64,000 nt of DNA from Annona cherimola (lineage: Eukaryota > Streptophyta > Magnoliopsida > Magnoliales > Annonaceae): contig CM059971.1 in assembly GCA_030490835.1 (NCBI GenBank), positions 43,262,012 to 43,326,011 on the forward strand, in the 5' to 3' direction. Both the position numbers and the translations under genes were made by a program. The first letter of the stretch is position 1. Each line of letters opens with the position of its first letter. Below, piece after piece: positions 33,913 through 47,330 of the stretch. The notes below the pieces were generated by a model, which worked only from the letters and a program-made list of their open reading frames with translations, searched no databases and had not been told where the DNA came from.

Positions 33913-35149
33913 GGGGGAAGAGGAAAAGAAAGAGGAGAAACCAAGTTGGGATAGTTGGAGCAAAATCGCTCCAATTCAAGTAAGTATTGAGTTGAGTTTC
34001 AATTCATTAAATCCCAAGTTTCTTACCTCTATTTATAGATCATAAATTTGATCCATAATGAACCCTTAAAGGATAAATTATGATGCCCTTGATTCAGGTA
34101 TTAATTAAGGAATGAATGAAATGGATGGATTTAAGGGTTTAAAGGAGCTAGGTTTGATGTTAAGCTTGGTTATGATGAATGAACCTAGCTGGAATTTTCT
34201 TAATTTACCATTAAAGTTGTTGTTTTAATCATGTTTTATGATTGAATTATGATTCATGATTCTATGATTTAGGTTTGTTGATTCGGGTATAAATTATGAA
34301 CCCTAGAAAGGATTAAAACTAGGGTTAATGATATGGATGAATTTTCACTCTTTTGAGATGATTATGATGCATAAGTTAACCCAACTAATACACGGATGAA
34401 TTAAAGGGAAAAGTACCCTAAATCTAGGGTACAAGGGGCGTCCAACAAGGGGTGGAAACAATTTCTAAAAATCTGATTTTTAAGGGCTCATGTGTGGACA
34501 TCCAAAGGGGTACCCTAACGTGTATGGAAAGTTGCTGTTTTGGAACCCTATGAATAAGGGATTAAAATTTCATGAATATACCCTAAATTATGTGCTAATT
34601 AAGTGGGTTAATCATACCAAAATAGAGGACAAGTTTCTGTTTTGAAAAAGATTAAGAAACACATAACTTATATGTAGTAAGATGGGTGCACATAGAAGAG
34701 TATGAATGGATAAAGGACAAATGACTTATGTTACTTGCTAAAATGCAAAAATGCATGAAAATGTGATGAATGGGTAATTATGGTTCTGTTTTGTTAATTA
34801 TGTATAATCTCAAATTTTAAGATTAATATATGAGACCTAAGTTATTAAATATGTGCCTAAAGTAAGCACCAATATGTGAAATGTGAAAAATAATGAATGA
34901 GAGGTAATGAACCTTCATATGATGGCTTAATGAAAGGTTATTATATGTATGAAAATTTACCCTACGTAAGGGTATTTAAAAATGGTATGGAATGAATGGA
35001 TGGTATGATGCACAAGTATGTTGCTATCTATGAATACCCGACTTCAAATTCAAGTAGGTCAAGTATGTTAATGATATGTGAGTTGGAAAACTAAGTGTAT
35101 GCAAGCATATGAGGACTATATGAATGCAATTTCATTCTTATGTGTATAG

Positions 35150-35194
35150 GCAAAGGCAAAGAAAAAATCGATACGGAAAGCTAACGTGAAACAG
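35150..35194 (+). other. Candidate microexon box in LTR-3 (45 nt)
   Basis: The acceptor TTATGTGTATAG, then GCAAAGGCAAAGAAAAA to GTGAAACAG, then the donor GTAAGT. Both sites fit plant consensus, and the box start GCAAAGGCAAAG is the same as in G1. Confidence 0.55.
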
Positions 35195-35691
35195 GTAAGT
35201 CCGCAATTTTCTAAAAGATTTGCTTTCTCAAATATGTTCAAATGATTGCAAATGTTATTTAAATGCCTCGTACTGATTTGCAAATGAATGTTTAAATTAT
35301 TTCTAAGTTATTTAAGGATGGTCATTCCTTTATCTCAATATGTGTTGAAATGCTATTTTAATTGTGATAAGTGATTTACACAATGTCTTATCAAATGTTG
35401 ATGAAAAATGATGATTCGGGGGTTTATGTATGAAAATCATGCTAGCATGTTCAAGCTCATGTCTAAGATCATGTTTATGATGAGTTCATGGTGCAAAAGG
35501 TCCTAGGTCCACTTCAAAGGTGTAAGCGGACCGATTGTCCCCCTTTGGTATGACCAAGTCGCTAAGATAGGCTAAAGGCCGGCGGCTCCCTCCCTGAGAT
35601 GGGATAAGACGGAGACGGGTGGTCGTCTGGCTAGCGCCCATCCTATGATGCTCATGTTTTATAATAATGCATTGCATTATTATGATGTACT

Positions 35692-35749
35692 CGTGATGGG
35701 TACAATGTTCACTTTTTCTCATGATATACCCACGATGGGTATAATGTGC
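35692..35749 (+). repeat. Paired hairpins in LTR-3
   Basis: GTACTCGTGATGGGTAC and ATACCCACGATGGGTAT lie about 50 bases apart. The G1 LTR has the same pair with different arms (near 44452-44468 and ATACCTTTTGACAAGGTAT at about 44485-44503). Confidence 0.6.
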
Positions 35750-36312
35750 TTTCCAAGATGATGTTTAAATAAAAAAAGTTTGCCTTCAAAAATGAATTGC
35801 CTGAAAACTGTGCAGCTTGCTTATTGAGTTTCGACTCACATTTTTGTTCTCCAAACTCTAAGACAGGTGAAAGGATGGACATGGCAAAGAAGCACAGGTT
35901 AATCGACGAAGAATGATGATTCTATGTATGCCTGTGTGATGTTATGTATGGAAAAATGTATGACGGTTATGACTGCCATTGATGAGAAAATGTGGATTAC
36001 GCTATGGTATATGATGTATTGATGGAAAATTTTTATGGACAAATGTTGGGTGTATGTTTTTTCATGCTATGAATAAATATGGTTTCTTTGATATAACATG
36101 GGTATATCAGGACTTAATAATGGCCTAGATAGGCAAAATGATGAAAAAATTGAACATGTATAAGGAGACCAACTCCTATGGAATGAAATGCAAGTCAATA
36201 AATATCTGGTAAATCCCGTCGTGTGACAGGGCAACCATCCTAATCACATTTACTAATCAATAATGGTCCCGGAGTAAGGCTCAGGATGTGACGCTCGGTT
36301 TGGGGTGCCATA

Positions 36313-36410
36313 AAAAACAACATCTTAGGTATTGAATTCCTTATGGATCGATATTTTATAGATTATAATCTATGACTTGTGCGCTTGTGGAGAGATTGCG
36401 AATAATGTAC
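36313..36410 (+). repeat. LTR-like relic Y, right part
   Basis: After the AAAAA duplication the sequence resumes with GAATTCCTTATGGATCGA and GCGCTTGTGGAGAGATTGCG. This matches relic X read on the - strand at 16690-16765. It shows that the LTR-3 and copia-2 block split one older LTR. Confidence 0.55.
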
Positions 36411-37956
<1,546 letters not shown>

Positions 37957-39091
37957 GGAGAGACCATGAGAAAGTACAATTTGAAGCAACTCCAGGGAAG
38001 GAGATTGCCATTGGAAAACTGAGGCAACCTGACAGTTCAAGTATATTGATATCATCTATGAAAGCTGTCAGGATGATCCGACAAAAATGTCAAGCCTATT
38101 TGGTGTCAGTGAATGTAGACAAAGGCATGGAGATAGAAATTAATCAAATACCTATGGTTAGAGAATTTCCCGATGTATTTCCAAAGGAGTTAACTACATT
38201 TCCTCTACAAAGGGAAATGAATATGACGATTAATGTAATGTCGGGTACAACTCTAATGTCTAAAACTCCGTATAGAATGGCACCAGCTGAGATGAATGAA
38301 CTACGGACACAAATCCAGGAGCTGTTGGATAAGGGTTTCATCCGACCAAGTGTATCACCTTGGGGAGCTCCGGTGTTGTTTGTGAGGAAAAAGGATGGAA
38401 GTTTAATATTATGTATTGATTACCGAGAGCTAAATAAGGTTACAATAAAGAATAAGTATCCATTGCCCAGGATCGATGATCTGTTCGATCAATTGCAATG
38501 AGCCACGACTTTCTCCAAGATTGATTTACAGTCAGGGTATCATCAACTCAGGATAAGTCCGGCCGATACTCATAAAACCGCATTCCGAACCAGGTATGAC
38601 CATTATGAGTTTCTGGTAATGCCTTTCGGACTTACTAATGCCCCTGTTGTATTCATGGATATGATGAATAGAGTGTTTCGAGACTATCTTGATCAATTTG
38701 TGGTTGTATTTATCAATGATGTCCTGATCTACTTTCAAACGGAGAAAGAACATGAAAACCATTTGCGAAAGGTTTTGGAAAGGTTGAGGAAAGAGAAATT
38801 ATATGCAAGTTGAAGAAACGGGAATTTTGGTTGAAACAAATAGGATTGCTTAGGCATATAATATCGAAAAAGGGAATTCAAGTTGATCCTCAAAAGATTG
38901 AGGCAGTGTTGAAATGGCCAAGGCCGACGACCATTATAGAAATTCGAAGTTTTCTAGGGTTGGTCGGCTATTATAGAAGGTTTGTTGAAGGGTTTTCACA
39001 ATTGTCAGCCCCGTTAACCAAGTTGACTCGTAAAGGAGTCAGGTATGTATGGTCTGAGGAATGCGAGCGTAGTTTCCAAGAATTGAAATAG
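37957..39091 (+). pseudogene. G1 reverse transcriptase, disrupted
   Basis: Recognisable blocks are [80 protein letters not shown] and SFLGLVGYYRRFVEGFS. A TGA lies at 38499-38501. The catalytic block reads VFINDVLIY, an Asn in place of the first Asp of the usual FxDD. A frameshift occurs near 38810 and a TAG at 39089-39091. Confidence 0.88.
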
Positions 39092-39625
39092 CGGTTAGTA
39101 AAAGCACCCATCCTAACCCTACCCCAAGGAAATGAAGGGTTTGTGGTTTATAGCGATGCGTCAAGAAAAGGATTAGGATGTGTGATGCAAAGAGGTAAAG
39201 TGATAACCTATGCATCGCGACAGTTAAAGCCGAATGAGGTAAGCTACCCCACACATGATTTAGAGTTAGAAGCTGTGGTATTTTCCTTAAAAATATGGAA
39301 ACATTACCTGTATGGTGCAAGATGTGAAGTTTACGCTGATCATAAGAGCCTCAATTACATTTTCACTCAGAAGGAGTTGAACATGAGACAAAGGAGATGG
39401 CTCGAATTATTAAAGGACTATGACTTGGAAATTCTATACCATCCAGGTAAGGCAAATGTGGTCGCTAATGCCTTGAGCAGAAATGTCAGCGTAGCGCATC
39501 TTCTCACTAAGGAAGAAGGGCTGCTTAAGGAGATAGAGCAAATGGAACTGATTGTATGTCCGCCAGGTTATACATACAATCATCACTTTTTGAACAGATC
39601 AAGGCTGCGCAACAAAAGGACATAA
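39092..39625 (+). pseudogene. G1 RNase H
   Basis: It has [36 protein letters not shown] and [11 protein letters not shown], the D, E and D blocks of gypsy RNase H. The final acidic block reads VVANALSRN, where the family has VVADALSR, so the fourth catalytic residue is changed D to N. The frame drifts off at about 39600. Confidence 0.85.
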
Positions 39626-41012
39626 ACCTACATACACATATTGAGAAAATGAAGAAAAAGGGGTTGGTAGAATTTGCTATTGATGAGCAAGGTATGTATA
39701 GGTATAAAGGTCCCTTTGCGTACATAATATAGCTAAGTTAAAGGAATAGATCCTTAAGGAGGCACATTTTTTACAGTTTTCTATTCACCCGGGTAGTACT
39801 AAGATGTATCAAGATCTCAAGAAAGCATATTGGTGGAATAATATGAAAAGAGAGATCGCTGAATATGTGGCTAAGTGTTTAACTTGCCAACGGGTGAAAG
39901 CAGATCACCAAAGAGTGCCTGATAAGCTACAGTCCTTAAAAATTCCTTAATGGAAGTGGGACGACATCACAATGGACTTCATTGAAGGATTACCTAAGAC
40001 CCAAGCAGGAAACGATTCCATATGAGTAATCGTAGATAGGTTACCGAAAGTCGCGCACTTCCTACCTATCAGAAGGACTTATACAGCAGAAAGGCTAGCT
40101 AAGGTCTATTACAAGGAGGTTGTACGACTCCATGGAGTGCCGAAGTCGATTATCTCGGATCGAGATGCGACATTTACGTCAAGGTTTTGGAAAAGCTTAC
40201 ACGAAACCCTAGGCACCCAGCTTAAGTTCAGTACAACCTTTCATTCTCAAACTGATGGACAAACGGAGCGGGTGAATCAAATTATTGAAGATATGCTTCG
40301 TATATGTACCTTGGAGTTTGGAGGATCATGGGATGAGTATATCTCAATTGCGGAATTCACATATAACAATAGTTACCAAGCTAGCATCCAAATGGCTCCA
40401 TTTGAAACATTATATGGTTGGCGATGTCGAATGCCGGTGAACTGGGATGAAATTGGAGAGAAAAGGTTAGCCCCAGACTTATCTCAACGAATGGCGGACA
40501 AGGTACGGATAATTCGCCAGTGTATACTCACTACCCAAAGTCAACAAAAGAGTTACACAGATTTCAAGAGAAGGGATTTGAACATTCAAGTTGGCGAACA
40601 CGTGTTTATAAAGATCACGCCATTCAAGGGAGTTACCAGATTTGGGAAAAGGGGAAAGTTGAATCCCAGGTATATTGGACCATTTGAAGTTTTGGAGAAG
40701 GTTGGGAAATTGGCCTATCAAGTAGCCCTACCCCCGGCATTAGCCCTAGTTCATAATGTTTTCCATATATCGATGCTTAGGAAGTATGTTCGGGACCCAA
40801 CACATAAATTAGTGGCTGAAAATTTACCGATTCAAGATTATCTGAATTACGAAGAAAGACTAGTTAAAATCTTGGATCAGAAGGTACAAAAGCTTCGGAA
40901 TTGGGAAATTAAGTATGTAAAGGTGCAATGGAACCGGTATTCCAAAAATGAAGCCATTTGGGAATTAAAAGAAGAGGTGGAACGGAAATACCCCCAGTTA
41001 TTTAAAGAATAG
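39626..41012 (+). pseudogene. G1 integrase with chromodomain-like C-terminus
   Basis: An HHCC zinc site (HFLQFSIH then CLTCQ) lies at about 39763-39890. The DDE core follows with MDFIEG (about 39973), SDRDATF (about 40155) and QTERVNQIIEDML (about 40270). From 40137 the frame is open to the end. The last 60 residues (LVKILDQKVQKLRN, KVQWNRYSKNEAIWE, KYPQLF) match the chromodomain-type tail of Del/Tekay integrases, thought to guide insertion to heterochromatin. Stops near 39730, 39947 and 40023 break the first half. Confidence 0.88.
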
Positions 41013-41037
41013 ACGGTTTCAGGACGAAACCTGTTAT

Positions 41038-41049
41038 AAGGGGGGAGGA
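41038..41049 (+). other. Polypurine tract, G1
   Basis: AAGGGGGGAGGA lies one base before the 3' LTR start TGTGAAACCC. The stretch CTGTTATAAGGGGGGAGG is shared with G3 on the - strand (59671-59688). Confidence 0.88.
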
Positions 41050-41050
41050 T

Positions 41051-44000
41051 TGTGAAACCCAACCCATGTAGAACCCACATGTATACATTGATCATTTATA
41101 TGATATTTATATGTGAATTAATGAATTATGAATGATTTATGTGATTTTGCTAATTACTGCAATTAGGGTTAAGGATTAGCAATAATGATGTGATTGATCA
41201 TTTTGAGCTAAAATGAAACAAAGGGATTAGAGTAAATTATTTTTGATTTAAATGTTCAAATACATCATGGATAATCATTTTCCTTTATTTAATATGAATT
41301 ATGAGAATTTATATGATAATTGACAAGTTTAATGGAAAACGCTAGAAAATTCATAACTCAATGCCTGTAAGGCGAATTCAAGTGAAATTTGATGTGGAAG
41401 TTAATGATGTTGGGCTTGGTGTTATGAAATTATTGGTTATAAAAATTCTTGATAAAATGAGTGTTATGATTTATTGATCACATATCAATTTCAACCGTTA
41501 ACTTTAAACGGCTATAACGGGAGCTAGGAAAATCGGATTGAAATGAAATTTGAAACGGTTGAATAAAATTATGAGATGCTTATTTTGGAAGGCTTGGATT
41601 AAGATTGAAATGTTGGGAAGATACCTGCATTAAAAAAGGTGAGCATGCTTGACTTTAACACGTCAAAAGTACCCTTCATTTAATGCTAGAGTACTTGAAA
41701 TAATTACATAAATTTAATGGAATTGAGGTGTCAAATGCAACATATTTCTAGAGTATTTTATGTATTATTAAGAAAATCTAAAATACATATAAAATTCCAG
41801 CAATGAAGGTCTATCATGATTAAGCTACAAGTGCACACAAGAGGCATAGGTAATGTGACACTATGGGAACGTCCATGGGTTGCCCTTGCTATTATTTTGA
41901 TTTTTTTATTTTTTAAAATATGTATACATATTGATAAAATGCAGGGACATAGAGATATTCATTCAATTATTCATATTTCCAATAATAAAAATATTAAAAT
42001 GCAGCTGCCATGAAAGTGGAAAACGTGGACGACATATGGGGCAAATGACGTGCAGAAATATGTTGGTTTGCTGCCATTTTTCTTAATTTTTTTTAACAAA
42101 AAATTAATATATGAATTAAAGTTTAATTAAGTATATGATTTACCCTTAAATGGGAATTATTATAAAAAGGAAAAAATTGCTGAAAAATGGGCAGCAGCTG
42201 GACGTGATTGGGGGGACAACTGGACGGTTGTGATGAAACAGATTTTTGAAATTTCAAAAATGGTAATAAAAATATTTACTTGGTGGTAAAATGTCCAGAA
42301 CATGAGGGGGGATAAGGGAGCATTTAATTATGTGGAAAATGCAGCAAAATGTGGGGTCCACAGCTGGATTGGATCTGGCCCTATAAAGCCATGCACGTTC
42401 AAATGGAATGGACTTTGGAAAATTAGCTAAGTGTTGGATTTTCACCCCAAGCAACAGAAACTTTCACATCCCCTCTTGGCCAGAAAAAAGAAGAGGAAAA
42501 GAAAGGGGAAAAGAAGGGAATTTGAGGAGGGAGATCATCTCCAAGTGATTAGAGTTGTGTTAGCATTAACCAAGTAAGTATATATGTAGTTTTGAGTTGT
42601 TTAACTTGGGTTTTAAACTCTCAAATTTGAATATGAAAGGGATGCTTAAAGAATTCTTAAAATGATTATTTAACATGCCTTTTAATGAATATGGAATTGG
42701 TATTAGGTTATATGCATGAATTCCCATGAGTTGGATGGTGAAAATGAAGTTTTGCATGATATATGAGTTGAAAACTCAAGTTGATAAACCTTAAAACCCC
42801 ATGTCAAGTTTCTGTTTTGAATGAATGATAAGATTAGGTTATGAATCATGTATTGATGTAGAACATATGTTGATTTGAGCTTAAGAAATGAATTTTAGAA
42901 AATATGGAATGTAAAGCGACGTTTATGACCCGAATTCTTCATTTTTAGGTTAAAAATGCTATGGAAATGGTTTGCATGATTTGTGAATTCTTTGTAGGGT
43001 AAAATACCCTAGGATTAATTTATTATTGATTCCCAAAAGTATTTGGGAAAATAAGCTCAAAATCTGATTTTTATGGATTTATGAAACGATGTATAAATGG
43101 AGTGAAAATGGAACCTGAAACGGGTAAGCAACTTGCTATTTTGTGATGTTTTAAATTATGAATGTTAAACATGTGTTAATGTCCTAAATTTGTATTAGGA
43201 AAAATAAAATTATTTTCTGAAAATTCAGATTTATTAAACTGCTTAGGGTTATGTGTCAAAAGAAACGTTAAATGGGTGAAAAACGGGTCCCAAAGTTGTT
43301 GTTTTGGAAACCTATGGTAAGTGGATTTAAATCCCACAAAAATACCCTAAATGTAGTGATAATTAAGGGTAAATAACATTCTAAAATATGGATTAATTTT
43401 CTGACTTAGAAAATTTTATGAAATATATTATGTATGTGTTGCCAAATGGGCATATGTGAAAGGATAAATGTGCATGAGTGGTGAATGACGTATGGAATAT
43501 GTCTATGTGCAAAAATGTATGAAAATATGATATATTTCATGATTATAAATCTTTTTAGAATGTATAATGATTAATTTCAAATTTTGGAATTTATTTATGA
43601 AGTATGAAGCGACGACGTGTGCATAAAAGAAGCACCGATGCGTGTATTTTGGAAAAGAATTGATAAATAGAAAATTGAGGTTAATGAACCTATAAATAAT
43701 AAGTATTGAATGATTATTATATGGTGGGGTGATTACCCTAATTATGAGGTTATATATATTGTGTGTGAAACCCTGAAACGTGCTAATATGTGCGTTATAT
43801 GCGATATACGTGCATAATGACTTGAGAAGTCAAATAAATGATATATGTGAATGAAATGGGTTGGAAAACTAAATGAGATATGAGGAAAAGAAATATATGA
43901 AAAAAATATATTGTTCTCATGTAGGCAAAGGCAAAGAAAAAGCGAAGTCGGAAAGCTAAAGAACACAAGTAAGTAAGCAGATTTTCTAAAAGATCTTTGC

Positions 44001-45023
44001 TTTTCTAAATTTCTTTAGATAAATGTGATTTCTGTACTAATGGTTTGATGTAAATATTGAAAATGTTTTAGAGGTATTTAAGGATGGTCATTCCTTAGTT
44101 AAATGGTGTTGAAATAATGTTTTTACTTCAAATGCGATATTATGAAATTTTCTTTGATAAATGCTATGGAAAAATGATGTGAATCTATGTTTTTGATTGA
44201 AAAATCATGCTAGCATGTTATAGATGAATTTATGAAAAGTTCATTTGCACAGGATACTAGGTCCACTTGAAGGGTATAAGCGGACCGATTGTCCCCCTTT
44301 AGTGTGGTCAAGTCGCTAAAATAGGCCCAAGGTCGGTGGTGCCCTCTCTGAAATGTGAGATGACATGGACGGATGGTCGCCTGACTCGCTTCCATCCTAA
44401 GGGAGATATGGTGGATATGTTCATATTTTTATATGACATTATGCATATCATACTCGTGATGGGTACAGGATTTATAGTTTCAAGATATACCTTTTGACAA
44501 GGTATAAGTTGCTTTCTAATATGATTTTAAATGCAAAATGTTGCCTGAAATGAATTACCTGTAAAATACAAATGACTTGTTTATTGAGTTTTGACTCACA
44601 ATTTTGTTTTCCAAACCCAAAGAATGTGAAAGACAGGAAATGGCGAAGGAGCAAGTTCAAGCTTGAGAAAGTCATGGAAAAACTTTAACACTTTTATGTT
44701 ATGAAATAATTCATGTTCAATGATTGTAACTATTCAAATGTTTTATATTGATGACTATGAATAATATATGCAGTGACATCTGATTTATGTATCTGATGAA
44801 ATGTTATTGATCAGCATGCTTTGTATATGATAATGGGTTGGAAATGATCTAGATATGTTTGAAATGAAAATATGAGAAATCAAACTCTTATCAGAAGATA
44901 TTAAATTGGATAAACATCCGTTAAAACCCGCCGTGTGACAGGGCAACAATCCTGACCACATTTACCAATCAATACGATCCCGAGGTAAGGCTCAGGATGT
45001 GACGCTCAGGTTTGGGGCGCACA
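41051..45023 (+). repeat. G1 3' LTR (3973 bp)
   Basis: It begins TGTGAAACCC and ends GGGGCGCACA, one C short of the usual GCGCCACA. TATA box CTATAAAG is at 42381-42388 and donor GTAAGT at 42574. Near the end are the shared modules: AGTCGCTAAAATAGGC (about 44310), the TGAGT-TTTG-ACTCA hairpin (44585-44598), and CCGCCGTGTGACAGGG (about 44929). Its length and start differ from LTR-3, so the two are not partners. Confidence 0.88.
43925..43968 (+). other. Candidate microexon box in the G1 LTR (44 nt)
   Basis: Acceptor TTGTTCTCATGTAG, box GCAAAGGCAAAGAAAAAGCG to GAACACAA, donor GTAAGT at 43969. It is the closest match to the LTR-3 box. Confidence 0.55.
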
Positions 45024-46314
45024 GTTAATTCCTTCGGAAATACATCAGGAAATTCCCTAACCACAGGCACCTGATTAATCTCTACCTCCGTGCCTTTCTC
45101 TACATTCACTGACTCCAAATAGCATTGACATTTTTGTCAGATCATCCTGATGGTTTTTATAGATGATATCAATATATTTTTGAACTGTCAGGTTGCATCA
45201 GCTTTCCAATGGCAATCTCCTTTCCTGGAGTTGCTTCAAATTGCACTTTCTTATTCTTACAATCTATGGTCGCTCCCCATTGGCTTAGCCAATCCATACC
45301 CAATATCACATCAAATTCAGTCATTGGCAATAGGATCAAATCAGCTTCAAGAATCAACGATCCTATTCTAATTGGGCAGGCTTTACATATTTGGCTAGAA
45401 CTCGCTAACCTATAGACAAGGGATTCTACATGAATGATCTGATTAGTTTCTTCTACCGGTAGTGCATGGGTGGTCACATATTGGCATGCTATGAATGAAT
45501 GGGTAGCACCAGAATCAGAAAAAGCTACTACCAAATTCCCTAGAATATAAATCGAACCTGTGACCACCTTTTCTTCTTGTTCTCGAGATTCCATCCGGGT
45601 CAAGGTATGCACCTGTACCAAGTTCGTAGAAGTTCCCTGCTTACTTGTTGCTCCATGTATTCTAAGTTGAGCAGGTCTTCCACGTCCTTGAGATGTCTGC
45701 GCCTTATTTGGGCAATTCGGGGCTACCTTATTTGGGCAATTTGGGGATATGTGACCCACTTGATCACAAATACAACACTTAACAATCTTTGCTTCCCAAA
45801 TCCTGCACTCCTTGGCGATATGACCCATTTGGCCACATTTGTAGCACCGGTTCAAGCCTTTTAAACACTCGCCTGTATGTCGCTTTTGACACTTTCTACA
45901 TAGCGGTGAGCTTTTCTTCTTTGGGATTCCTTTTCTAGCCTTCCCCTTCCCAGTTTCCATTTGCTTGGGACCCGTGCTGAACATTCTTGAACCCAATCTC
46001 AGTTCTTGGGTTCTTGAAGCCTCAATTTCTAAAGCCCTTGCTCTCTCGAGGCTTGAAGCATAGTCCTTGATCAACAGAGGGGCAAGACTTTCCCGAAGAT
46101 ATGGCTTCAATCCTTGTTGGAATCTCTGTGCCTTATTTTCTAGCACATTTGCGATCCAGGGCACATATCTGACCAGAGCATTAAATTTTGTAGTGTACTT
46201 AGTGACTGTCATCCTCCCTTGATAAAATTTTTCAAATTCTATTACCTTTTGACTCTGCAATCCAACAGGGAGGTATTCTTTGTTAAATTCTTTAATAAAA
46301 GTTTGCCAAGACAC
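45024..46314 (-). pseudogene. G2 gag C-terminal half, protease and start of reverse transcriptase
   Basis: It contains the gag capsid end (FIKEFNKEYLPV, VIEFEKFYQGRMTVTKY), [22 protein letters not shown], the zinc knuckle CYKCGQMGHIAKEC and [14 protein letters not shown], then protease with AFSDSGATHSFI and [14 protein letters not shown]. It is open from 46314 to 45169. After 45169 the reverse-transcriptase start ([13 protein letters not shown]) is readable only in shifted frames and ends at 45024. It pairs with 37226-38165 of G1 as an inverted repeat. Confidence 0.88.
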
Positions 46315-46956
46315 TTCTTTCGGTCATGGCATTGTAATCAGCATTGTCTCTCACCATTCGTGTGCATCCTTCGCTAATAGATGAGTAGCACACAATACCT
46401 TCTGACGGTCATTGCACGGAGATATTCTGAATAATTTCTTGATCTCCATCATCCATTGCTCTGCTTGGACCGGGTCGGGTTCTCTTGAAAACTTCGAAGG
46501 TCGTTGTGCTAGAAATGCATTAATGGCTCTTCTATCAGCTTCCATTAGCTGATTTTCGTCTCTTAGCGGTGACGGTGTGGACACAGGGTCCGCCATTGGA
46601 GCAGGTCTTTCTCTTTCTATACTGCCCAACTGAGCTTGTTGAGTCCTTTCCCATAGTCCTTGAATAATGTCGGCAGTTTGTGCTGCTCAGTCTCTAGTGG
46701 CTTGTTGCATCGCTTCTTTTACTGTTGCAGCCACTCTTTCCTCTATGAGTCTAGTTTGCCTTGACTTAGTTTCCTCTTCCATATTTCTTTCAGGGCTTTC
46801 ATTATTTCTTCTTTGTTGATTTCTTTGGTTAGGTCCTTGTGTCACTAGCCTTCCTCTCTTAGGTCGACTAGACTCGCCAACTTCATGTTGGCTTGGAACC
46901 TCTGTCGCTGTCTCTTTTCCTTTATTTCTCCTTAATCCTGACCTTGTCTCCACCAT
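46315..46956 (-). pseudogene. G2 gag N-terminal half, interrupted by stops
   Basis: The ATG at 46956 opens MVETRSGLRRNKGK, a typical plant gypsy gag start. FSREPDPVQAEQWMMEIKKLF and VLCATHLLAKDAHEW follow, the start of the capsid domain. Three in-frame TGA codons (46687-46689, 46351-46353 and about 46324) interrupt the frame, which is otherwise continuous with the downstream half without frameshift. It would be non-functional without readthrough. Confidence 0.85.
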
Positions 46957-47330
46957 TGTGCTAATTTGGGTATATAACAACACACATCTTTCATTTATAA
47001 TTAATGTTAGATCATTGCAAATGCATTTCATTATCACATGGGCACAACCAATGCTTTCAATCACAATCATATCACATCATATCACATCATCCAAGCTCAT
47101 TCATCCAAATATTTAAAACTCTTATTCATTCATATCCATCATATTCACATCATTTCATCCATAGTCAGTACATGTAAAGATATATCACACTTATGTACAC
47201 ATAGCATAGCACACACATCTTGCTTATATACATGTCAGTCTACCATAGAAACCATATTGTCATCAAGCCATAATTATACATATACAACTTTAAAAAAATA
47301 AGAAAGTTCATCGTCTGCCTGGGCCTCTCC
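46957..47330 (-). other. Leader between the extra reading frame and gag of G2
   Basis: This AT-rich sequence contains many CATCATATC-like short repeats around 47060-47160. No coding signal or other motif is recognised. Confidence 0.5.

Larger units (their letters stand above)
21688..36312 (+). mobile_element. LTR-3: chromoviral solo LTR, split by copia-2
   Basis: It starts TGTGATACCC and ends GGGGTGCCATA, and is flanked by AAAAA (21683-21687 and 36313-36317). Subtracting copia-2 and one copy of its target site (10961 bp) leaves 3664 bp. The flanks rejoin old sequence that matches relic X across the junction, which supports a solo LTR rather than the 5' LTR of G1. A TATA-like TTATAAAAA is at 22805-22813 and donor GTAAGT at 33980, about 210 bases apart once copia-2 is removed. 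Confidence 0.85.
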
